This document shows positions 55,574 to 63,669 of a DNA stretch of 64,000 bases, piece by piece. Positions within the stretch are counted from its first letter, which is position 1. Every line of letters begins with the position of its first letter. The stretch is from a virus, in the IMG/VR virus record IMGVR_UViG_3300025073_000817, positions 50,592 through 114,591 of that record. One strand, given 5' to 3'. The notes under the pieces are model-generated. The model was not told the DNA's origin and made no database searches. It saw only the letters and a list, made by a program, of their open reading frames with translations. The translations under genes and the position numbers were made by a program.

Positions 55574-56101
55574 TTGGAACTACTAAAATCAATTCAAATT
55601 AAAAATCCACATATCAAGATAAATAGTGATGGATGTTTTCTATATGAGTTCGAAGAACATGGATTTAATGAAAAAGATTTTTCCAATTGGTTAGATGGCA
55701 AAATAATGGATATATGGGATATTCCTGTAGGTAAATTAAGAACAACTAAATGCCCGTGGTGCCAAAAGAAATTTGATAATATTGAAGAACATATTGCAAT
55801 CCATAAAAAGAAACCAGATGATCTAGTAACTTTGAAACTTTCAGCCAAAGCCTATACTCTACTATTGTCATATATTAGAAATAACAACTATGATGCTCTC
55901 GCATTTCTAGTAAATCGTAAATGTCAAATATGCGATAGAAAATATACTAAGGACAGAAAACATAAATGTCAAATTGCTGAATCATCAAGAAATAAAATGA
56001 GATCATTTAGAGAATTAACATTTAAATGTGACAATTTTGATTTGAAAGATTATACAGACACATCAATTGCTATTGTATATAAAAGAAGACCGGTGAAATA
56101 A
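55574..56101 (+). CDS. Zinc-finger hypothetical protein, TTG start
   Basis: A 175-residue protein read from TTG (GAGGAG upstream). CPWCQKKFDNIEEHIAIH (about 60-77) is a C2H2-like finger, and CQICDRKYTKDRKHKC (about 117-132) is a second Cys/His site. Basic end. Probably DNA- or RNA-binding. Confidence 0.65.
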   Translation: MELLKSIQIKNPHIKINSDGCFLYEFEEHGFNEKDFSNWLDGKIMDIWDIPVGKLRTTKCPWCQKKFDNIEEHIAIHKKKPDDLVTLKLSAKAYTLLLSYIRNNNYDALAFLVNRKCQICDRKYTKDRKHKCQIAESSRNKMRSFRELTFKCDNFDLKDYTDTSIAIVYKRRPVK

Positions 56102-56110
56102 GGAGGGAGT

Positions 56111-57310
56111 ATGCTTTCATTTATGAACGAAGGTACAACTTTTAATAATATAAACGATGCATTTCTACAGTCATTATGGAATGTACATAAATATGGAACT
56201 ACATATGTAATAAGAGGAAAAGAAGTTAAAGAGATTATAGATTATTCTTTTCGTATATTAAATCCAACGCATAAAGTTCTCGTCTGCCCTCATCGCTATA
56301 ATAATTTCCCTGCCACTGTAGCCGAAACACTTTGGGTTCTAAGTGGTAGATCTGATATGAAATTCCTATCATATTTTCTACCTAATGCAACTAATTATGC
56401 AGATCCTCCAGGGCGAGAATGGCGTGGGGCATATGGGGCGCGTTTGAAATATTTCTTTGATAACTATAATCAAATTATCGGAGTCATAGAAGCTCTTAAA
56501 AAAGATCCATTCACTAGACAAGCAATTATTGTTATTCCTAGGCCAGATTACGATTATAACCCAGAAATTGAAACTAAAGATAGGCCATGTACCGTATTCG
56601 CTCAATTTCTAATAAGAGATAAAAAATTACATTGCTTTGTAAGAATGAGGTCAAATGATGTGATTTTTGGAACGTTTAATATAAATGTGTTTGAATTTAC
56701 AGTATTACAAGAAATCATCGCAGGTATAATGGGATGTGAAGTTGGAATTTATCATCATAGTGCAGTTAGTTTTCATTTATATAAGGAACATTATCAACGA
56801 GCAGAAAATATAATATATGATGAAAAAACTAGATATAATGCTTATGATTTTAAACAAAATCATCCAAAATATCAATTGAAGTTTAAATCATATGATAAAT
56901 TCGATATAATAATCAGAGATATTATTGATTGGATAGAATATGCAATTGATTCTAAAACAGAACCTTTTAGCGGAATAAGATTTATAACAGAATTTTCAAC
57001 AAACTATTCAAATGAACAGATGGCAACACTCAGTTATCTGGCACCATGCATGTCTTATGTAATGTTGAAAAAACATGGGCCAATTGCCGCAATAAAAACC
57101 TTAACTTCATTTGCATTACATCTTAATAATGATGTAATCATAGCAACTTTAGAATATATTATGACAAATATCCATAAGTATTGTGATGATGCAAATATAA
57201 TAGCACAATCTAGAAAAGAAGTAACAGATTTTATAACAAATCAAAATTATGATAGTCGATCTGTAGACTTTGTATTTTGGCGAGGAACTCCAAAGACCTC
57301 TAATGTTTAA
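56111..57310 (+). CDS. Thymidylate synthase-family enzyme (ThyA-like)
   Basis: A 399-residue protein. The catalytic Cys lies in DRPCTVFAQF (about 160), followed by LHCFVRMRSNDVIFGTFNINVFEF, where RSND binds the phosphate and FNI holds the Asn that selects dUMP in ThyA. HHSAVSFHLYKEHY covers the later H-x-Y region. NPTHKVLVC and ETLWVLSGRSD fit the N-terminal part. About 130 extra C-terminal residues exceed the usual 264-320. The retained Asn favours dTMP synthesis over dCMP hydroxymethylation, but base modification is not excluded. AAGGAGGGAGT site. Confidence 0.82.
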   Translation: MLSFMNEGTTFNNINDAFLQSLWNVHKYGTTYVIRGKEVKEIIDYSFRILNPTHKVLVCPHRYNNFPATVAETLWVLSGRSDMKFLSYFLPNATNYADPPGREWRGAYGARLKYFFDNYNQIIGVIEALKKDPFTRQAIIVIPRPDYDYNPEIETKDRPCTVFAQFLIRDKKLHCFVRMRSNDVIFGTFNINVFEFTVLQEIIAGIMGCEVGIYHHSAVSFHLYKEHYQRAENIIYDEKTRYNAYDFKQNHPKYQLKFKSYDKFDIIIRDIIDWIEYAIDSKTEPFSGIRFITEFSTNYSNEQMATLSYLAPCMSYVMLKKHGPIAAIKTLTSFALHLNNDVIIATLEYIMTNIHKYCDDANIIAQSRKEVTDFITNQNYDSRSVDFVFWRGTPKTSNV

Positions 57311-57323
57311 AATTAGGATCACC

Positions 57324-60002
57324 ATGACAGGAATAGATCTTCTTTTGAGTGGAACATATATTGTTCCTGCTGAAGTAAAACAATTATCTAATGATACGGC
57401 TATTATCTTATCTGATTTAGGTGAAGAATTTTTCTTTTATTCAGCTAACTATGGATTCAGAGAAATTAAAGAAACAAATATTCCTCTAAGCATATTTCGT
57501 TCTATTCCAGAACGAATAGATGATATTATTATAGATTTTAGAGGTGATCCATATTTAGTTTCAAAATATATGATATCTAAAAAGATAAGGATCATTAAAA
57601 AGATAGGATTAGCCGTTTATTCAATTCCATTCTCTCTTATGAGGTTGATTGAAAAAACTAAAATTACTAATTCAAAATCAGACTTTGTCCACCTACATGT
57701 TCATACCGATAGTTCAATTTTGGACGGAGTTACTAGTTGCGAAAAATATGTAGCACAAGCTAAAGAATTTGGAATGGATGCCCTAGCTGTCACTGACCAC
57801 GGTAATATGGCTTCACATATGTCTCTACATCTAGCTTGTAAGAAAGCTGGAATAAAACCAATAATGGGAATTGAAGCATATATAACTGATGATGCAACAA
57901 TTCATGATGGCGATCATAGATCAAGTAACCATATCGTTCTATTAGCTAAGAATAGCATAGGCTATCGTAACATGCTTATTCTCCAAAAATTAGCATGGAG
58001 CACTGAAAATTATTATTACAGGCCTCGTATTGACTACCAAATGTTAGAGCAATATAAAGATGGTCTCATTGTCCTCACAGCTTGCCTCAAAGGTGTGCTT
58101 GCCAGTAAACTTATTAACGGCAAAATTAGGAAGGCAAGGGCAATTGCGCAAGATCTAAAAGACATGTTCAAGGATGATCTATATTTCGAATTGCAATTGC
58201 ATGATATTTATGTAGATGATATAAACATTCAAAAAAGATATAATAGAAGACTTATAGAACTTGCTGATGAAATGAATATCAAAACAGTTATTACAAATGA
58301 TGTTCATTATTTAAAAGAAGGTGGACATGAAATACAGAGTAAAGTAATGAGGATGAGGGAAAAAGATTCTGAATTATCAGAAACATATTGTGATTCTATT
58401 TGGTTTAAATCTTTCAAAGATATATACGAAACGCATAAAGAAAAGAAACATTTCTCGGACGATGTTTTTAAGTCTTCTGTTCTTAATACTTTAGAAGTTG
58501 CTTACAAATGTAATCATGAATTAGAAACTGGTGGATTAAAAATCCCAAAAATAAGTGTGGCTAAATTTCCAGGCAATAAGAAAAAACGACTAGATGAATT
58601 AGAATATCTCAAATGGAGAATAAAGAAGGGCCTAAAGAAAAGAAAGGATCAATTATCGGCACCATTAAAGGAATACAAAAAACGTATAGATTATGAAATA
58701 GATGCTTTCACAAAGATGGGTGTTATATCGTACATATTTATTTATGATGATCTAGTAAGATTTCTTAAAAAGCAAGGATGTCTATGTTCTTTAAGAGGAT
58801 CAGCTAATGGAAGTGTTGTGCTTTGGCTCATTGGTTTGTCAATTGTTGACCCTATCAAATTTAAAATTCTATTTGAACGATTTATTTCACCTGCTCGTAT
58901 AGAGGCTAGAATGGCTGATATCGATATTGACTTAGACATATGCCATACCTACAGAGATATGGCAATAGATTATTTAAAGAAAAGGTATGGTGAAGACAGG
59001 GTATGTCCTGTTGGGAGTTTTGGAAGGACACAATTACGATCAGCCATTAAGAACATGGCTAGAGTTGAAGCAGAAGAACTAAATAAAAAAATTAATGATT
59101 CTAAAACTGCTGAAGAAGCTGCTGAGTATAAAGCTAGATTAGAATCATTTAGTTTTATGGAAATAAACAAAATAACAAAACTCATTGGGGATGAAAATGA
59201 CATAACAAAAATTGGTGAAGTATCAAGATGGTTTGCTAAGAATAAAGATTGGTATTTCAAATATGTTCACCCAATTCTAAATAACAGATATGCCCCTTCC
59301 TTACATCCTGCAGGAATTGTAGTATCTCCCATCCCATACTATGAATGGCTTCCAGTAAGAACAAATAAAGTCAGCAAGGGTAAAAATGATGAAAGAGTAT
59401 TTACAACACAATGGGAAAATTCACATACTTCAGTAGAACATCTTAATGAAGCCGGTGTCATGGTTATGGATATTTTAGGAGTTAAAACCTTATCTGTAAT
59501 AAAAGATACTTTTGGCTTAATTAAAAAAAGATATGGAATTAAACTAAATTTGGAAGACATACCATTAAGCAATAAGAAAGTTTACAAAACTCTATCAAAA
59601 GGAGAAAACATCGGGTTTTTCCAGTTAGGTAGTTCTAAAATAAAAGGAACCTTAAGAAATACTAAGCCAGATAACATTGAAGATTTGATATTTCTAATAG
59701 CTGCTGATAGACCTGGGCCAATTGCGGCTGGAGCATTTGAAAAATATGCTGATCGCAAAAATGGAAGAGAAGAAATAGAAGAACTTCATCCATCAATCAC
59801 CGAAATAACCAAAGATTCAATGGGTGTACTAGTCTATAGTGAACATTTAATGTTGGCGGGACTTGAAGCTGCAGGAATGTCACCAATTGATTCAGAGAAA
59901 CTCAGAAAGATTGTTAAGTCTAAAAATCCAGAAGAGTTCGGAAAATTCAAAGAAAAATTTATAGAAGGGTTTGTAAAAAAATGGACAAAGAAAGTCAAAT
60001 AG
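57324..60002 (+). CDS. dnaE: DNA polymerase III alpha subunit, N-terminal fragment
   Basis: An 892-residue protein. A ~120-residue unrecognised N-terminal extension precedes a PHP domain (HLHVHTDSSILDGV, about 123; VTDHGNM; GIEAYITDD). The polymerase active site follows: RGSANGSVVLWLIGL, ADIDIDLDICHTYRD (about 532-546) and VMDILGVKTL (about 716) with the three catalytic Asp. It ends KFIEGFVKKWTKKVK, just where a normal DnaE continues into the FxxYxFNKxHA region. That region lies about 1.96 kb downstream at 61965. ATG 57324 has AGGA 5 nt upstream; ATG 57303 is also possible. Confidence 0.9.
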   Translation: MTGIDLLLSGTYIVPAEVKQLSNDTAIILSDLGEEFFFYSANYGFREIKETNIPLSIFRSIPERIDDIIIDFRGDPYLVSKYMISKKIRIIKKIGLAVYSIPFSLMRLIEKTKITNSKSDFVHLHVHTDSSILDGVTSCEKYVAQAKEFGMDALAVTDHGNMASHMSLHLACKKAGIKPIMGIEAYITDDATIHDGDHRSSNHIVLLAKNSIGYRNMLILQKLAWSTENYYYRPRIDYQMLEQYKDGLIVLTACLKGVLASKLINGKIRKARAIAQDLKDMFKDDLYFELQLHDIYVDDINIQKRYNRRLIELADEMNIKTVITNDVHYLKEGGHEIQSKVMRMREKDSELSETYCDSIWFKSFKDIYETHKEKKHFSDDVFKSSVLNTLEVAYKCNHELETGGLKIPKISVAKFPGNKKKRLDELEYLKWRIKKGLKKRKDQLSAPLKEYKKRIDYEIDAFTKMGVISYIFIYDDLVRFLKKQGCLCSLRGSANGSVVLWLIGLSIVDPIKFKILFERFISPARIEARMADIDIDLDICHTYRDMAIDYLKKRYGEDRVCPVGSFGRTQLRSAIKNMARVEAEELNKKINDSKTAEEAAEYKARLESFSFMEINKITKLIGDENDITKIGEVSRWFAKNKDWYFKYVHPILNNRYAPSLHPAGIVVSPIPYYEWLPVRTNKVSKGKNDERVFTTQWENSHTSVEHLNEAGVMVMDILGVKTLSVIKDTFGLIKKRYGIKLNLEDIPLSNKKVYKTLSKGENIGFFQLGSSKIKGTLRNTKPDNIEDLIFLIAADRPGPIAAGAFEKYADRKNGREEIEELHPSITEITKDSMGVLVYSEHLMLAGLEAAGMSPIDSEKLRKIVKSKNPEEFGKFKEKFIEGFVKKWTKKVK

Positions 60003-60220
60003 GGAAAGTATTTAAACATAAGAGGCTTGGATTAGTTTCGTTGGTATCTAATATGCCCGATATTAATGTTGCATATGATAGCACATTTATTGTTAGAACC
60101 ACCAATTACAAGGATTATCGTGTATTTAAAACTTCATGCATAGATTCTTCTGAAGAAGAAAGACAATTATATTGGAACAAAATTAAGGAGCACGATAAAT
60201 GGATAAAAAAGAAACAGTAG
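59981..60220 (+). CDS. Small hypothetical protein within the split dnaE
   Basis: A 79-residue basic protein starting MDKESQIGKVFKHKRLGLVS. The IGKVFKHK.LGLVSLVSN opening is KOW-like. It begins inside the last codons of the dnaE N-fragment, as if the fragment's original reading had been cut here. Unknown function. Confidence 0.6.
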   Translation: MDKESQIGKVFKHKRLGLVSLVSNMPDINVAYDSTFIVRTTNYKDYRVFKTSCIDSSEEERQLYWNKIKEHDKWIKKKQ

Positions 60221-60576
60221 GAAGAGTTACATTTGGACCACAAGTTAAAAATCCATTTACACTAGATATTGACACTGGTAAAGAATTAGAATCCCAATCA
60301 TCTAATCCTTTTGGATTAAGTAATAAAGATAATGATGTTGTTATATCAAGGTACAATAGTTGTCCAGCATGTAAAAAACCTTTAATAGTTAAAAATCCTC
60401 CTCCGTATTATAATGAAGTGCAAGAAAATTATGATATTAAAGTTGAATATGATGATACATCAAAAGATGATATTCCTGAAATATATGGATTTTATTTTAC
60501 TTGTGCAAGGTGTAGATATCAATGGTTTGAAAAAAGTAAAAACAAGACTAAAAATAGAAAACTAGAAGGAGAATAA
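60199..60576 (+). CDS. Zinc-ribbon protein
   Basis: A 125-residue protein starting MDKKETVGRVTFGPQVKNPF. CPACKK (about 55-60) and CARCRY (about 105-110) form a ribbon around an acidic beta segment. Basic tail. AAGGAGCACGATAA site within the upstream gene. Confidence 0.65.
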   Translation: MDKKETVGRVTFGPQVKNPFTLDIDTGKELESQSSNPFGLSNKDNDVVISRYNSCPACKKPLIVKNPPPYYNEVQENYDIKVEYDDTSKDDIPEIYGFYFTCARCRYQWFEKSKNKTKNRKLEGE

Positions 60577-60578
60577 TC

Positions 60579-60752
60579 ATGCCACCAGAAGGATACGTTA
60601 AAATTAGAGATAAATTGAAAAAAGAAGGCAAATCTGATGAAGAAGCTAAAGAGACCGCTGCAAAGATTTGGAACAAGAAGCATCCTGAAAATCCGGTAGG
60701 CCGTGGTAAGCATCATGAGGAACCGCAAGAGAAAATATTAATCGATGAATAA
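60579..60752 (+). CDS. Small basic phage protein
   Basis: A 57-residue ORF, MPPEGYVKIRDKLKKEGKSD..., containing AKETAAKIWNKKHPENPVGR. This A..IxNKxHP..PV pattern is one I recall from small phage proteins associated with structural or capsid regions. AAGGAGAATAATC site. Confidence 0.6.
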   Translation: MPPEGYVKIRDKLKKEGKSDEEAKETAAKIWNKKHPENPVGRGKHHEEPQEKILIDE

Positions 60753-61065
60753 ATATAATCTAACTAAATTTGAAAATTATTTAATCAAACATTTTAAAGA
60801 AAATTTACCAACAACATATGATAATTTTGCAATAATGTTCAGACTTGATGCTGTTATGATGCAAGAAAATTTTGGTTATAATGAAATATCACTCGAAGGT
60901 GTAATAGTAATAACATCAGAAAAATGTTCCACAAATCTTGAAGAATTTACCAAATGGAGTAGTTTAAATCTAAATGACTACAAGATAAAAACATTAACAA
61001 TCACCATTACTGATGACTACCGTTATCGTAGAGGAATTTCATTTAAATTAACTCTTTCAACATAA
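60745..61065 (+). CDS. Hypothetical protein with MNxY tag
   Basis: A 106-residue protein starting MNKYNLTKFENYLIKHFKEN. The tag is followed by a beta-rich body (ISLEGVIVITSEKCSTNLEE) unlike the barrel family. Overlaps the upstream stop by 8 nt. Confidence 0.62.
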   Translation: MNKYNLTKFENYLIKHFKENLPTTYDNFAIMFRLDAVMMQENFGYNEISLEGVIVITSEKCSTNLEEFTKWSSLNLNDYKIKTLTITITDDYRYRRGISFKLTLST

Positions 61066-61075
61066 AAGGAGAATC

Positions 61076-61339
61076 ATGAGCAGCGAATCACAAGAGCCGG
61101 CAATAACACCAGAACTGAAAAAACAACTTCAAGAATTTTATGAGGCTGATTTAAAGAAAAAGCAAGAACCTACACCATCAGATCTGCCATTCCGGACTGT
61201 CCAACATAATATTTATCTTATGGATAATATGATTCATATAGATTTTAGTCTAGCAGTTCAAAGGGTGAGATTTAATAAGAAAGAAGCAATGGCAATGTCT
61301 AACAGAATTAGAAAACTCGCAAAGAAAATGAAGTGGTGA
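61076..61339 (+). CDS. Small hypothetical protein
   Basis: An 87-residue protein starting MSSESQEPAITPELKKQLQE; acidic helix, strands (HNIYLMDNMIHIDFSLAVQR), then a basic helix (MSNRIRKLAKKMKW). AAAGGAG 6 nt upstream. Not recognised. Confidence 0.62.
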   Translation: MSSESQEPAITPELKKQLQEFYEADLKKKQEPTPSDLPFRTVQHNIYLMDNMIHIDFSLAVQRVRFNKKEAMAMSNRIRKLAKKMKW

Positions 61340-61343
61340 AAAT

Positions 61344-61556
61344 ATGGGAACAAAATATACATATGAAGAATTGTTTGAACTATTTTATAACGGCGAATCT
61401 TTTGATTATCAAGGTGGAACGGCTCGGGTTATGAATGTTAAAACTTATAGTGGGTATAACAATCGTGGAAAACCAGCCGTTTTTAGTGATTTTGTCATTA
61501 CTGTAACAAAAATTCTTAAGGTTGAATCTAAACAAAGTAAAAAGAAAAAGGCGTAA
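61344..61556 (+). CDS. Small hypothetical protein
   Basis: A 70-residue protein starting MGTKYTYEELFELFYNGESF, with a Lys-rich end (SKQSKKKKA). Strand-rich centre. Not recognised. Confidence 0.6.
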   Translation: MGTKYTYEELFELFYNGESFDYQGGTARVMNVKTYSGYNNRGKPAVFSDFVITVTKILKVESKQSKKKKA

Positions 61557-61558
61557 TC

Positions 61559-61759
61559 ATGCCAACACAATTTACTGAAAAGAAATATCGTTTCTATTTC
61601 GGCAAACATAAAGGGAAACTAGTCCAAGAAGTAGAATCCGGTTATCTTAAATATTTACTAAATCAAGATTGGTTTGAAGATAAATATGAAGAATTATATG
61701 ATGAAGTTGAAAGAGAAGTTGAATGGAGAGATGAAACAGAAGGGCACTTTTATGATTGA
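61559..61759 (+). CDS. Small DUF3820-like protein
   Basis: A 66-residue protein. FYFGKHKGKLVQEVESGYLKYLLNQDWF-type residues (about 12-40) match the pattern (F-G-K-x-K-G-K...YL.WLL) of DUF3820, often found alone or fused to exonucleases. Acidic C-terminus. Confidence 0.6.
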   Translation: MPTQFTEKKYRFYFGKHKGKLVQEVESGYLKYLLNQDWFEDKYEELYDEVEREVEWRDETEGHFYD

Positions 61760-61934
61760 TGAACTAATCCAAGAAATGACAATGACATGTCAAGTGTGTG
61801 GAGGTTCAGGAATAAAATCACGATACGACGAAGATGATGACGCTAAATGTACCGATTGTAATGGGACTGGGGTTATAATTTCTCCTGATGGGGAAAAATT
61901 ACGGCAAATTATCCTTAAAGGAGAAATATTATAA
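61752..61934 (+). CDS. Small DnaJ-type zinc-finger protein
   Basis: A 60-residue protein starting MIDELIQEMTMTCQVCGGSG. CQVCGGSG and CTDCNGTG are the CxxCxGxG repeats of DnaJ-type zinc fingers, enough for one zinc. ATG 61752 overlaps the upstream stop. Confidence 0.65.
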   Translation: MIDELIQEMTMTCQVCGGSGIKSRYDEDDDAKCTDCNGTGVIISPDGEKLRQIILKGEIL

Positions 61935-61964
61935 AACAAACATTAATACCATAATGGATAAATA

Positions 61965-62919
61965 ATGAAAAAGCATTTTAAATCAAAAGATAAAGCAAGG
62001 AGGGCAGCGGAAACAATATGGTCTGAGCTTCATGCGTTCGGACAATATTGTTTCCCGTAATGTAAGGAAAGCTCATGCGACTTCTTATGCATTAGTCGCT
62101 AATGCGACACAATATCTTAAGGTTAAATATCCATTAGAGTTTTTCTGTTCATTATTATCACAAGCAACTGATGACGAGTATGAAGGCATCAAGGCTGTTT
62201 CAGAAAAATACTATGGTATAAAGTACCACATGCCAGATATAAACTTATCTAAGGTCAATTTTTCCATCAATGATGATGAAATAGTTTGGCCTTTCACAAG
62301 TATTAAAGGAATAGGAATTAGTGCAGCTAACGAAATAGTAAAACATCAACCATATGACTCTTTCAAACATATTTATGAAACTGTTAATAAAAGAATTGTG
62401 AACGTCAAAATATTTAGATTGTTGATAACAACTAATTCTCTTAATGAATTTAGTAAGCGAAATAAGTTAATAAAAAGATTCTATAAACTTCATAAAATCA
62501 ATGAAACATTTGAACCACTAAAGAAAAAACAATGGGATTTTGAAGCGAGTAAGGTTATGCCTTATTTTAAACAATCAGTAGAAGAACTATTCCCTGATCA
62601 ACTCAAAGGTGTAATACCGTATGAAAAATTTTCATTGGCTAGAACTGGTCAACGTATAGTAGTTGCTGGAATTGTTTCATCAGTTAGATATATTAATTCT
62701 AAGCGTGGAAAGATGGCTATCTTAAATCTATCCAATATTGGGGATACGTATAATATTGTTTTATGGTCTGATATGATTGCTAAATTAGATAAAAAGGATA
62801 TAACTATTAAAGTAGATATGCCACTTAAAATATCTGGGTTCAAATCAATGTCTAGGATGAATGAACCGCAAATTGCTTTAGGTAATGAACCAGAAGCATA
62901 CATTAAGGTATTGAAGTGA
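61965..62919 (+). CDS. dnaE: DNA polymerase III alpha subunit, C-terminal fragment (internal frameshift)
   Basis: ATG 61965 reads MKKHFKSKDKARRAAETIWS, then HAFGQYCFP and a TAA at 62058-62060. The +1 frame, open from 62032, continues with NVRKAHATSYALVANATQYL. Together these give FGQYCFP-NVR-KAHATSYAL, matching the DnaE consensus FAxYxFNKSHAxxYA apart from a three-residue insertion. The rest has helix-hairpin-helix (SIKGIGISAANEIV) and an OB domain (VVAGIVSSVRYINSKRGKMA). One +1 shift at CCG-TAA would make a 317-residue fragment. The product must then assemble with the N-fragment at 57324 to be active. Confidence 0.72.
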
Positions 62920-63119
62920 ATCTATATACAATAAGAAAGAAATATAAACCAGGAACAATATTAACTCCTATTAAATATACCAATACTCCACAAGATGTTG
63001 GTAAAAAATTCATAGTTAAAGATATATATATTCCTTTTACTGGCCATTTACTCCTTAATTGCATAGATGATGGAAGAGAAATAATTTGGCATTACTCACA
63101 ATTAAGAGTTATAGAATGA
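62916..63119 (+). CDS. MNxYT-family small protein, GTG start
   Basis: A 67-residue member read from GTG (GTGA overlap with the dnaE C-fragment), MNLYTIRKKYKPGTILTPIK, ending HYSQLRVIE. It shows the array resuming about 34 kb after its last copy. Confidence 0.76.
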   Translation: MNLYTIRKKYKPGTILTPIKYTNTPQDVGKKFIVKDIYIPFTGHLLLNCIDDGREIIWHYSQLRVIE

Positions 63120-63349
63120 ACTTATATACAATAAGAAAGAAATATCCTGTTGGAAGTAAATATAAAATGAAAAGAGTAATTTATATGGAGGATAATGAAG
63201 ATGATATCTACACAATTAAGGAATTTGATAGTTATCCTGGCGGAATTGTAATAACCTTTGATGTTAAGTCTAGATTTATTAATTCAAACAGCTATAGTAT
63301 TGAACTTTTTGAAAGAATGCTAAGAGATAAAAGGCTAGTACCAATATGA
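63116..63349 (+). CDS. MNxYT-family small protein
   Basis: A 77-residue member starting MNLYTIRKKYPVGSKYKMKR. The first 14 residues differ little from the genes on each side, indicating local triplication (62916, 63116, 63346). Confidence 0.78.
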   Translation: MNLYTIRKKYPVGSKYKMKRVIYMEDNEDDIYTIKEFDSYPGGIVITFDVKSRFINSNSYSIELFERMLRDKRLVPI

Positions 63350-63576
63350 ATTCATATACATTTAGAAAAAAATATCCAATAGGAAGTAAATATAAAAACC
63401 TGCAACCAATATTTCCTGAAAGTAATACTTTTGAAATATTTAGAATCTTTCTCAATATAAATTTAAATAAACTATTTCTTACTGTAAAATATAACAATGG
63501 CCACATAGATATATTTTCAAAAGGTTTTTTCTTACATGAAATTAATAAAGGTACATTTAAACCAATCAAAGCATAA
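63346..63576 (+). CDS. MNxYT-family small protein
   Basis: A 76-residue member starting MNSYTFRKKYPIGSKYKNLQ, sharing SKYK with its neighbour. Last array member before the promoter at 63603. Confidence 0.78.
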   Translation: MNSYTFRKKYPIGSKYKNLQPIFPESNTFEIFRIFLNINLNKLFLTVKYNNGHIDIFSKGFFLHEINKGTFKPIKA

Positions 63577-63602
63577 TCTTCAATGAATATATAAAATTTT
63601 TG

Positions 63603-63631
63603 TTGCAATTGTGGCATAACTGTTGTATAAT
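63603..63631 (+). promoter_or_regulatory. Sigma70-type promoter
   Basis: TTGCAA (63603-63608), a 17-bp spacer ending TGTTG, TATAAT (63626-63631). Lies 39 nt before the second tnpB start. Confidence 0.72.
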
Positions 63632-63669
63632 ATAAATTAAAGAGCTAAATAACTTAACAAATTTTAACA

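Noticed and set aside
59981-62060. Split intein or group I intron in dnaE
   Set aside because: No intein blocks (Cys start, TxxH, HN-C end) at either junction, and the intervening DNA is filled with ordinary small genes. I could not fold it to exclude an intron formally.
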